DNA of 5,363 bases from Bacteroidota bacterium (GTDB taxonomy: Bacteria; Bacteroidota; Bacteroidia; Chitinophagales; Chitinophagaceae), in the NCBI GenBank assembly GCA_023440945.1, contig JAEZRL010000328.1, positions 1 to 5,363 of the forward strand. The letters run 5' to 3'. The notes beneath the pieces were generated by a model. The model was not told the DNA's origin. It saw only the letters and a program-made list of their open reading frames with translations, and made no database searches. The translations under genes and the position numbers were made by a program. Each line of letters opens with the position of its first letter. Positions within the stretch are counted from its first letter, which is position 1. Positions 1-5,363 of this stretch are shown in pieces.

Positions 1-152
1 CATTATAAACTGATGCCAGTTACAAGTTGCTGGTTATTGGTTGCAGACATTCTGATTCGAAAGTAAAACTCAATCCGCCGATTCCTAATCTTATTTTTTG
101 AATCTCATTTCAGATTTCTTTTTTAAAAAATTTCGTTTTCAAACCGCCATTT
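1..152 (+). other. AT-rich leader upstream of the GH2 gene
   Basis: No coding frame is convincing here. The left part holds a 7-bp periodic repeat (listed separately). A T6A6 palindrome lies at 119-130, about 22 bp before the ATG, giving a very AT-rich 5' leader, which suits translation initiation in Bacteroidota where Shine-Dalgarno pairing is weak. The best -7-like string is TA-TTT-TTTG at 92-100, one base longer than the TAnnTTTG consensus, and no TTG lies at a suitable distance upstream, so I do not call a promoter. The gene upstream lies outside the window. Confidence 0.5.
19..46 (+). repeat. Degenerate 7-bp tandem repeat, four units
   Basis: GTT recurs at 19, 26, 33 and 40, exactly 7 bp apart: GTTACAA, GTTGCTG, GTTATTG, GTTGCAG. 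The base after GTT alternates A, G, A, G, so the array can also be read as two 14-mers that agree at 10 of 14 positions. Short heptameric repeats occur in intergenic DNA of several bacterial groups. Whether this one is dispersed in this genome cannot be judged from one copy. Confidence 0.45.
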
Positions 153-2033
153 ATGACCAAAGTATTAAATCATCCCAACTATGGTTTATCCGTTACTAAA
201 GATGAAAAATTTGCAGAGGATAAATTAACATACCCGCTTCCACGAGCTGTTCTTCGTCCCAATTCCTATGTTCTATTAGATGGCGAATGGCGTTTTGCTT
301 TGGATATGGAAGACAAAGGAATTCTGGACGGCTGGCACCTGGGACATTATTATACGGAAACAGCTACCTGGCCGGGAAGTGTAGAGGAACACATGGCGAA
401 AGGACAGGAGAATACAAATTCCTGGAAAGACAAAGTAATAGCCTGGTATGAAAGAGATTTTCCTCTTCCGGAGAAAGAAAATGGTGATGATTCTCACAAT
501 TCAATGCTTGAATTAACTTTTGGCGCCTGTGGTTATGAAACACGTGTTTGGCTCAATGGCATTCCTTTAAAAACAATTGAAGGCGAAGAAGTACACGTAG
601 GCGAATACACCTCTTTTTCTTACGAACTGAATGAAGAAATACTAAGACCGGTTAATCGTGTAACTGTTCGTATTAGTGACACGATGGATGCAGATATTCC
701 AAGAGGAAAACAGGAGTCATATGTATATAAACGTGGTGGCATCTGGTATCACACTTATACAGGCCCAGTAAGAAGTGTTTGGTTAGAAATAGTTGAAAGA
801 AACCGTTTGCGTTCAAGAGTTGGCGTCGTAAGTATTGTGGAAGATAATCTTGTTCGCTTTAATATTATCACCCGTATTCATGACTCCGGTTCTTATGTTT
901 TAAAACTGAAAGTATTCAACAAGAATGATGGAGATGTACCCATTGCCGAAGATAATTATCCGCTTAAACTTGAAGCAGGTCAAAAACAACAACGTGTAGT
1001 TTTAGAAATACCAGATGCAAAACATTGGTCTCCAAACTCACCGCATTTATATCGTTTGGTTGCACAATTAATAGATGAAAAAAATTATGCAGCAGAAATA
1101 GAAACGCATTTCGGGTTACGTAAAATTGAAGCAAGGGGCTGTTGTGTTTATCTGAATAACAAAGCCCTTTACCTGGATGGTATCTTATACCAGCCAGGCA
1201 CTTCCTCTTATGAGGAAATAAAACAACACATGTTTGCAATGAAAAAACTTGGATGTAATCTTGTGCGAATTCACATAGCCGGTGTTGATCCGAGAGTCTA
1301 TAATCTTGCTGATGAAATAGGAATGCTTTTATGGGTAGAAGTGCCAAGTCCGCATCGTTCAAGCAACAAAAGCAGGGCTGCGCATAAAGACGAGTTGATG
1401 CGTATGCTTGCACTCATCGGTACGCATCCTTCTGTTGTTATCTGGAGTTTATATAATGAAGATTGGGGCGCTCAGGATATTGCCACTAATGCAGAAACAA
1501 GGCAATACATTATGAACATGTATCATTACATGCAGCTTGCTTATCCGCAGTTTTTAGTAGTTGATAATGACGGCTGGCATCACATTTCTTTTGAAGGACG
1601 TTTAAAAAGTGATCTGCTCACCGCACATTTATATACACCTGATATTAACACCTGGAAAAAAACATTAGATGCACTTGTTGCAGGCAAGTTAGAAGGTGTG
1701 GCAGCATTTCCACTGGTGGTTGGCGATCCTTTCTTTTACCGTCACCAGGTTCCATTGATTGTAAGCGAATGGGGAGGTTTTGGTTTTGTAAATTATGGCG
1801 GTCCAAAAGACGCAGAAGAAAGAGCGAAGCAAATACTTCTTTTTAAAGAGGAATTGCGCAAACGCCCAATTGCCGGTGATGTTTATACCCAGGCGACCAA
1901 TATTGAGGAAGAGCAAAATGGTTTGATTGATGCTAAAACAGGCGAATTAAAAGTAAAAGCCGGTATACTGAATTCACGTTCAGAGGATAAGAAAATATTG
2001 AAAGGCCATCCTGCTGTTGCTGAGCAGGATTAA
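153..2033 (+). CDS. Glycoside hydrolase family 2 (beta-galactosidase-like), cytoplasmic
   Basis: A retaining exo-glycosidase of family GH2, 626 residues. Domains in order: N-terminal sugar-binding jelly roll (about 25-215, with LDGEWRFALD at 42-51 and RGGIWYHTYTGPVRSVWLE at 194-212), an Ig-like sandwich (about 216-325), and a TIM barrel (about 327-610). The acid/base is E436 in WSLYNEDWG, after the family-typical Asn; the nucleophile is E539 in IVSEWGG. R372 and H374 in NLVRIH fit the conserved barrel motif. There is no signal peptide or lipobox, so it should act in the cytoplasm on imported oligosaccharides. It is much shorter than LacZ (about 1020 residues) and lacks the small-chain C-terminal domain. 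The Asn-x-Lys motif of beta-glucuronidases is absent; the matching region reads EEEQNGLID. Substrate is therefore open: a beta-galactoside or another beta-hexoside. The ATG at 153 leaves a normal lead-in of about 25 residues; no Shine-Dalgarno is seen. No transporter, SusC/D pair or regulator lies beside it in the window. Family call is firm, specificity is not. Confidence 0.93.
   Translation: MTKVLNHPNYGLSVTKDEKFAEDKLTYPLPRAVLRPNSYVLLDGEWRFALDMEDKGILDGWHLGHYYTETATWPGSVEEHMAKGQENTNSWKDKVIAWYERDFPLPEKENGDDSHNSMLELTFGACGYETRVWLNGIPLKTIEGEEVHVGEYTSFSYELNEEILRPVNRVTVRISDTMDADIPRGKQESYVYKRGGIWYHTYTGPVRSVWLEIVERNRLRSRVGVVSIVEDNLVRFNIITRIHDSGSYVLKLKVFNKNDGDVPIAEDNYPLKLEAGQKQQRVVLEIPDAKHWSPNSPHLYRLVAQLIDEKNYAAEIETHFGLRKIEARGCCVYLNNKALYLDGILYQPGTSSYEEIKQHMFAMKKLGCNLVRIHIAGVDPRVYNLADEIGMLLWVEVPSPHRSSNKSRAAHKDELMRMLALIGTHPSVVIWSLYNEDWGAQDIATNAETRQYIMNMYHYMQLAYPQFLVVDNDGWHHISFEGRLKSDLLTAHLYTPDINTWKKTLDALVAGKLEGVAAFPLVVGDPFFYRHQVPLIVSEWGGFGFVNYGGPKDAEERAKQILLFKEELRKRPIAGDVYTQATNIEEEQNGLIDAKTGELKVKAGILNSRSEDKKILKGHPAVAEQD
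2008..2030 (+). other. Perfect 8-bp inverted repeat at the end of the GH2 gene
   Basis: ATCCTGCT (2008-2015) pairs perfectly with AGCAGGAT (2023-2030) across a 7-base loop, GTTGCTG. The stem ends at the last sense codon, directly before the TAA stop. The sequence after it (TAATGAAGATAATC) has no T-run, so it is not a canonical intrinsic terminator. It could be a 3' mRNA stabiliser, a weak attenuator before the next gene, or chance. It encodes HPAVAEQD, the last eight residues of the hydrolase. Confidence 0.45.
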
Positions 2034-2119
2034 TGAAGATAATCTTTAAAATTTCTTTCATTATTCGGCACTCTGTGCATAATTTTTGTGCCAATAGGTT
2101 GCAAGCAATTGAAAAACCT

Positions 2120-2368
2120 ATGACACTTCAAAAATTTAATGCGCTTAACCAAACGCAGCAGTATGAGATTTTGCTGGAGAGTGCAGTGTACTTATCCAAC
2201 AGAAGCGATAATAATTTCAACTACATTTTATACCAGATAGGAGCATTTTATATCGAAGTGAAATTTGATCTTGTAGCAAATGACTTCATCACGTATCATG
2301 CTTTTGAAGATACATCAGAGCTCGATCCTTATCTCTCCATTATAGACCTCCACGAAGTTTTGAATTAA
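2120..2368 (+). CDS. Small conserved-type Bacteroidota protein of unknown function
   Basis: An acidic protein of 82 residues with no known catalytic motif, signal peptide or membrane segment. It begins MTLQKFNALNQTQQYEILLE, continues with a YLSNR segment, then alternating hydrophobic residues typical of beta strands (NYILYQIGAFYIEVKFDL), and ends SELDPYLSIIDLHEVLN. This pattern of an N-terminal helix, central strands with a GxFYIEV motif and a C-terminal L(D/E)PYL helix resembles small uncharacterised proteins I associate with Bacteroidota; I know no assigned function. The frame opens further upstream at an ATG (2033) that overlaps the GH2 stop as TAATG, which would give 111 residues. I prefer 2120 because the extra 29 residues are encoded by DNA full of inverted repeats and look unlike the rest of the protein. 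It may be read through from the hydrolase gene, 86 bp upstream, but a functional link is not evident. Confidence 0.7.
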   Translation: MTLQKFNALNQTQQYEILLESAVYLSNRSDNNFNYILYQIGAFYIEVKFDLVANDFITYHAFEDTSELDPYLSIIDLHEVLN

Positions 2369-2662
2369 TAAGACAAATTATTATGGTGCCCGGCTCCTGC
2401 ACTACTATGAAACATCATTGTGTCGCAGTACGTTCATCGTTTGGTATTGCTATGAAGCATGAAAAATTTGTGAGCGTTGGGCATTTAGAAATTTTTGTAC
2501 ATTTATGTAATCACACAAAGTAATTGCAGTTCTTTAGGCGTTAGAAAAAAGATAATAATCTCTTACAAAAGAGGTCACAAAACATAACTCCATCAGCATT
2601 CTATGCAGACTTGGTACCGCACAATCAAAGTCAAGTCTTTTGTCATCAATAAACCTTTCGTT
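2369..2662 (+). other. Intergenic region with imperfect direct repeat and doubtful small ORF
   Basis: Just under 300 bp without a convincing gene. CTATGAAACAT (2405-2415) recurs as CTATGAAGCAT (2450-2460), 45 bp apart, with TTCAT between them at 2433-2437, so two alternative ATGAA/TTCAT pairings are possible. An ATG at 2383 opens a 46-codon frame ending at 2523 (MVPGSCTTMKHHCV...), rich in Cys and His, with no Shine-Dalgarno and no family I recognise; I treat it as probably non-coding. CTCTT/AAGAG forms a 5-bp hairpin near 2560-2573. No intrinsic terminator follows the 82-residue gene. The stretch may be a copy of a dispersed intergenic element. Confidence 0.4.
2477..2505 (+). promoter_or_regulatory. 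Candidate Bacteroidota-type promoter for the VOC gene
   Basis: TTG at 2477-2479 and TACATTTA at 2498-2505 are 18 bp apart, close to the -33 TTG and -7 TAnnTTTG pattern of the Bacteroidota primary sigma factor (last base A instead of G). A start near 2512 would give a 5' leader of about 150 bases before the VOC ATG, which is long. The match is weak in AT-rich DNA and could be chance. Confidence 0.2.
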
Positions 2663-3073
2663 ATGACACATGAAAACACCAAACCATTTTTTGCACCGCA
2701 GCTTTTAATAAATAACGGCGTTAAGGATATTTCATTTTATGAAAAAGCATTTGGCGCCACACAAAATTTTTGTTTGCTAAACGATGATGAAAGCGTTCAT
2801 GTTGCGGAACTTTCTATTGATGGAGCAATCTTTCATCTGCATGAAGTAACCAAATCACATTTTTTTTCACCCGATAAATATAATGGAACAACGACTATCA
2901 TTGGTTTGTTTGTTCCGGATGTGCATGCGGTAATTGATAAAGCAATAAAAGCAGGCGCAACAGAAATCACACCGGCAACAGATTATGAATATGGTTACAG
3001 GCAAGGAGAAATAAAAGATCCATTCGGTCATCATTGGCTGATACAAAAGAAGATGCAAGAAAATATAAAATGA
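2663..3073 (+). CDS. VOC superfamily protein, PhnB/glyoxalase-like
   Basis: A 136-residue protein of the vicinal oxygen chelate fold (glyoxalase / bleomycin-resistance / PhnB-like group). Two beta-alpha-beta-beta-beta modules are visible: the first has NNGVKDISFYEKAFGA (17-32) and HVAELSIDGAIFHLHE (46-61); the second has IIGLFVPDVHAVIDKAIKAGA (79-99) and the ending YGYRQGEIKDPFGHHWLIQKK (110-130), a very typical PhnB-type closing strand. Members are soluble, often dimeric, and may bind a metal or a small hydrophobic ligand; the substrate cannot be read from the sequence, and I would not call it glyoxalase I or a resistance determinant. An upstream in-frame ATG at 2603 would add 20 residues (MQTWYRTIKVKSF...) that do not belong to the fold; the ATG at 2663 gives the usual length and lead-in (MTHENTKPFFAPQLLIN). 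It contains an 8-T run at 2860-2867. Transcribed toward the pyk gene, so the two are convergent. Confidence 0.88.
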   Translation: MTHENTKPFFAPQLLINNGVKDISFYEKAFGATQNFCLLNDDESVHVAELSIDGAIFHLHEVTKSHFFSPDKYNGTTTIIGLFVPDVHAVIDKAIKAGATEITPATDYEYGYRQGEIKDPFGHHWLIQKKMQENIK

Positions 3074-3120
3074 AAACGTTTCAAGTCTTCGTGTACCTCT
3101 ATGTCATTGTGCTACTGTAG
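3070..3120 (+). other. Doubtful 16-codon hydrophobic ORF overlapping the VOC stop
   Basis: An ATG overlaps the VOC stop as ATGA (3070-3073) and opens MKTFQVFVYLYVIVLL, ended by TAG at 3118-3120. The product would be almost entirely hydrophobic. The overlap geometry allows translational coupling, but the DNA is also GTG/TGT-rich in the manner of non-coding intergenic sequence, and at 16 codons chance is the likely explanation. Confidence 0.12.
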
Positions 3121-3150
3121 TTCATAAAAAAAGGCCTTATCATCCTTGTT

Positions 3151-3188
3151 TAAAAAACAAAAACCCTGCGCTTTAATACGCAGGGTTT
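3151..3188 (-). terminator. Intrinsic terminator of the pfkA-pyk operon
   Basis: A perfect 10-bp stem, AAACCCTGCG (3161-3170) with CGCAGGGTTT (3179-3188), closes an 8-base loop. Read on the minus strand the stem is followed by TTGTTTTTTA, a good U-tract, and it begins 24 bases after the pyk stop codon. On the plus strand the following bases (ATCAATATTTCT) are a poor U-tract, so it serves the minus-strand operon mainly and would end the VOC transcript only weakly. Confidence 0.88.
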
Positions 3189-3212
3189 ATCAATATTTCT
3201 ATAAACTAATTC

Positions 3213-4706
3213 TTACTCCACTTTCGTTACTTTTAAGATGTTCGTTGGCAGATGCAGGTGAACCGGTGTACTTCCGGTATTTACAACTATATCATCGGGC
3301 TTTAGAAAACCTCTTTCTTTAAGAATATTTATTTGATCGAAGATAATTTCATCCAGACTGTTTTCTTCATCATAATAAAAAGCCCTTACACCCCAACTTA
3401 AGCTTAACTGGTTTACAAGCTCTTTCTTCTTTGTAAAAATATACAATGGAGATTTTGGCCTGTAGCTGCTCAACATAAAAGCGGTGTAACCACTTTGCGT
3501 CATCCCTATTAATGCATCTGAATTCAGGTCCTTTGCAATTTTGCAACCGTTGTAACAAATGGCGTCACTTAAAAAAGAAGGTGACTGCGGAAGCGGTTTC
3601 AGGTCATCTTCACGGTTGTAACGATATTCTGTTTTTTCTACTTCGAGAATTATTTTACGCATTGTTTCAACAACCAGCGCAGGATGATGCCCCATTGCTG
3701 TTTCTGCACTAAGCATAACCGCATCAGTTCCTTCCAGAACGGCATTTGCAACGTCTGTTATCTCGCTTCGATTCGGTTTCGTTCTGTCAATCATGCTTTC
3801 CATCATTTGTGTAGCAACGATAACAGGCTTTGCCCGGTGAATGCATTTACGGATGATGTCACGTTGCGCCATTGGCACTTTTTCCACCGGAAGTTCTACG
3901 CCCAGGTCACCACGTGCAACCATTACAGCGTCAGATTCAACAACAATATTTCTAAGATCCGCAAGTGCGGACGGCATCTCTATTTTTGCAATAACTTTTA
4001 TGCTGCTATTCTTTTCTGCGATCCTTTTTTTGAGATCAATAATATCTTCTGCTTTTCTTACAAAAGACAATGCAACCCAATCAAGATTGTTCTTTATTAC
4101 AAAGTCAAGATCAACAACATCTTTTTCCGTTAATGCAGGAAGGGAGATTTTTGTATCAGGAAGGTTCACGCCTTTTTTCGGTAAGATGGTACCGCCATAA
4201 GAAACGGCAACTTTTACATCATCTTCCGGTGTTATTTCGATAACAACTACTTCAAGTTTACCATCATCAAGCAATATTTTATTTCCTACTTCCACATCCT
4301 GATGAAGGTTGGGATAAGAAACATAAATTCTTTCTTTTGTACCTACCACTTTTTCCCTGGAAGTAAAGGTTAAAATATCTCCGGGAACAACATCTAAACC
4401 ACCATTCGCAATATCACCTACACGCAATTTTGGTCCTTGCAGATCACCCAATATAGAAATATTGTAAGGCTCTGTATTATTGATATTACGGATATGCTCG
4501 ATAATTTGCGCTTTATCTTCATGCGTGCCATGAGAAAAGTTAAGACGAAACACATTTACACCCGCTTTTACAAGCTCCAACAGTTTTTCGTAAGTATCAC
4601 AAGCAGGCCCAACCGTTGCAACGATCTTTGTTTTATGAAAAGTATGTTCTATTCCAGCTTGCTTGTCCATTTCTTTATGCAGATATTTTTCAACGTTTTT
4701 CGACAT
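3213..4706 (-). CDS. pyk: Pyruvate kinase
   Basis: Catalyses phosphoenolpyruvate + ADP to pyruvate + ATP, the last step of glycolysis, in the cytoplasm, normally as a homotetramer. The 497-residue length is close to the family's usual 470-500. The TIM barrel begins at about residue 25 (TKIVATVGPA) with FRLNFSHG (53-60), GDLQGPKLR (87-95), the B domain inserted at about 95-190, catalytic K241 in IAKIE with metal ligand E243, D267 in ARGDLG, T299 in ATQMMESM, and DAVMLSAETA (328-337). The C-terminal allosteric-type domain runs from about 375, with TQSGYTA (403-409) resembling the sugar-phosphate loop. Residues L89, Q90, K93 and V96 match the set reported for K+-independent pyruvate kinases. The C-terminal end (STPVHLHLPTN) lacks the common GxxGTTN effector-loop form. 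ATG at 4706 is 10 bp after the pfkA stop; M13 is a later possible start. No strong Shine-Dalgarno is seen. Probably co-transcribed with pfkA and ended by the terminator at 3151-3188. Confidence 0.97.
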   Translation of the reverse strand: MSKNVEKYLHKEMDKQAGIEHTFHKTKIVATVGPACDTYEKLLELVKAGVNVFRLNFSHGTHEDKAQIIEHIRNINNTEPYNISILGDLQGPKLRVGDIANGGLDVVPGDILTFTSREKVVGTKERIYVSYPNLHQDVEVGNKILLDDGKLEVVVIEITPEDDVKVAVSYGGTILPKKGVNLPDTKISLPALTEKDVVDLDFVIKNNLDWVALSFVRKAEDIIDLKKRIAEKNSSIKVIAKIEMPSALADLRNIVVESDAVMVARGDLGVELPVEKVPMAQRDIIRKCIHRAKPVIVATQMMESMIDRTKPNRSEITDVANAVLEGTDAVMLSAETAMGHHPALVVETMRKIILEVEKTEYRYNREDDLKPLPQSPSFLSDAICYNGCKIAKDLNSDALIGMTQSGYTAFMLSSYRPKSPLYIFTKKKELVNQLSLSWGVRAFYYDEENSLDEIIFDQINILKERGFLKPDDIVVNTGSTPVHLHLPTNILKVTKVE

Positions 4707-4716
4707 ATCGTAATCT

Positions 4717-5363
4717 TTAACTCGCTAATATTTTAACTATTCTCAACCAATCTTCGCTTATCTTTTGTTTTTCCCTGATGGCAATTTCAAGAGGCGTATA
4801 AGCCATTACATTATTTACCACGCCTACCATTACATTATGTCTTCCTTCCATCAAACTTTCAATGGCATGATAACCCATACGGCTGGCAATAAGCCTGTCA
4901 ATGCAGGTAGGTGAACCACCTCTTTGAATATGCCCTAAAATAGAAACACGTGTATCTAAATGAGGCAAACGCTCTTTCACTATTTTAGCTATCTGGTTCG
5001 CTCCACCAAACTCATCCCCTTCTGCAACAACTATTAAATTCACCAGTTTTTTTCGCTTTTCTTTTTCGGATAAAGAAGCAATCACCTCTTCAATATTTGT
5101 TTCTGCTTCCGGTATGAGAATATTTTCGGCACCTGTTGCAATACCACTGTGTAAAGCAATATAACCTGCATGACGTCCCATCACTTCTACAATAAATAAA
5201 CGATCATGTGCGTCAGCCGTATCTCGAATTTTATCAATAGCTTCCACCGCTGTGTTCACTGCGGTATCAAAACCAATGGTAAAATCTGTGCCATAAAGAT
5301 CTTTATCAATAGTGCCCGGTAAGCCAATACAAGGCAATCCAAATTCCGTACTCAATTTTAAAG
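4717..5363 (-). CDS. pfkA: ATP-dependent 6-phosphofructokinase (partial, 5' end missing)
   Basis: Phosphorylates fructose 6-phosphate to fructose 1,6-bisphosphate with ATP, the committed step of glycolysis. The visible 214 residues are the C-terminal two-thirds; about 110 N-terminal residues, including the glycine-rich ATP-site motifs, lie beyond the right edge. The frame is open to the edge; the TTG at 5353-5355 is an internal Leu codon, not a start. Seen in order: GLPCIGLPGTIDKD with the catalytic Asp of TID, TDFTIGFDTA, the Arg of HDRLF and VEVMGRHAG (substrate contacts in the PfkA family), VVAEGDE, and GHIQRGGSPTCIDRLIASRMG with fructose-phosphate-binding arginines. The PGTID form fits the ATP-using group rather than the PPi-using enzymes (PKTID). 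The usual TIDND is TIDKD here. It ends IVKILAS with a TAA stop at 4717-4719, 10 bp before pyk; together they place the two classically regulated glycolytic kinases in one transcript whose promoter is outside the window. Confidence 0.95.
   Translation of the reverse strand, partial: LKLSTEFGLPCIGLPGTIDKDLYGTDFTIGFDTAVNTAVEAIDKIRDTADAHDRLFIVEVMGRHAGYIALHSGIATGAENILIPEAETNIEEVIASLSEKEKRKKLVNLIVVAEGDEFGGANQIAKIVKERLPHLDTRVSILGHIQRGGSPTCIDRLIASRMGYHAIESLMEGRHNVMVGVVNNVMAYTPLEIAIREKQKISEDWLRIVKILAS

Noticed and set aside
964..1413. 149-codon minus-strand frame inside the GH2 gene
   Set aside because: It lies wholly antisense to a well-supported catalytic barrel region, is rich in Cys, His and Leu with no recognisable motif, and is best explained as a shadow frame.
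2080..2088. TA-ATT-TTTG as a -7 promoter element before the small gene
   Set aside because: The spacing inside the element is one base too long and there is no TTG at the expected upstream distance.
2603..2662. 20-residue N-terminal extension of the VOC protein from the ATG at 2603
   Set aside because: The extra residues do not fit the VOC fold and the protein from 2663 already has the usual length and lead-in.
3124..3140. ATAAAAAAAGGCCTTAT as a plus-strand terminator for the VOC gene
   Set aside because: Only the AAGGCCTT core is self-complementary, leaving no room for a loop, and no U-tract follows.
3684..4200. Two overlapping plus-strand frames (3684-4133 and 3841-4200) opposite pyruvate kinase
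   Set aside because: They are antisense to conserved pyruvate kinase motifs and their predicted proteins have biased, family-less composition.
4437..4736. Plus-strand frame across the pyk start and the pfkA-pyk junction
   Set aside because: It is antisense to the N-terminal pyruvate kinase coding region, with no motif and no start signal.
1..5363. An undescribed multi-gene system (defence, mobile or biosynthetic)
   Set aside because: The genes are a carbohydrate hydrolase, a small unknown protein, a VOC protein and two glycolytic kinases on opposing strands; nothing in motifs or layout points to a shared new function.

Overview
The window looks like an ordinary chromosomal segment of a Bacteroidota bacterium, most likely Chitinophagaceae or a close relative. 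The reasons are low-to-moderate GC, starts without clear Shine-Dalgarno sequences, protein sequences in the style of that phylum, and a small Bacteroidota-type protein of unknown function. The taxonomic call is inference from protein character, not a database match.

Left part (plus strand): a short AT-rich leader with a degenerate 7-bp tandem repeat precedes a 626-residue cytoplasmic glycoside hydrolase of family 2, with both catalytic glutamates visible. It is followed by a small uncharacterised protein. The reading frame of that protein can be extended upstream to overlap the hydrolase stop codon, but an internal ATG at 2120 is the better start. A perfect 8-bp inverted repeat ends exactly at the last sense codon of the hydrolase, and two more inverted repeats lie in the junction.

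Middle: about 290 bp of intergenic DNA holds a weak promoter candidate and a dubious 46-codon ORF. It precedes a plus-strand PhnB-like VOC/glyoxalase-fold protein.

Right part (minus strand): 6-phosphofructokinase (5' end outside the window) and pyruvate kinase lie 10 bp apart and form a likely pfkA-pyk operon, coupling the first committed step and the last step of glycolysis. It ends at a strong intrinsic terminator in the convergent gap with the VOC gene. The pyruvate kinase carries the residue set associated with K+-independent enzymes.

I see no mobile element, CRISPR array, RNA gene, phage gene or defence cassette, and nothing that amounts to a new multi-gene system. The points worth a second look are small: junction hairpins, repeat-like intergenic DNA, two reading frames that overlap stop codons, and residue-level departures in the glycolytic enzymes.
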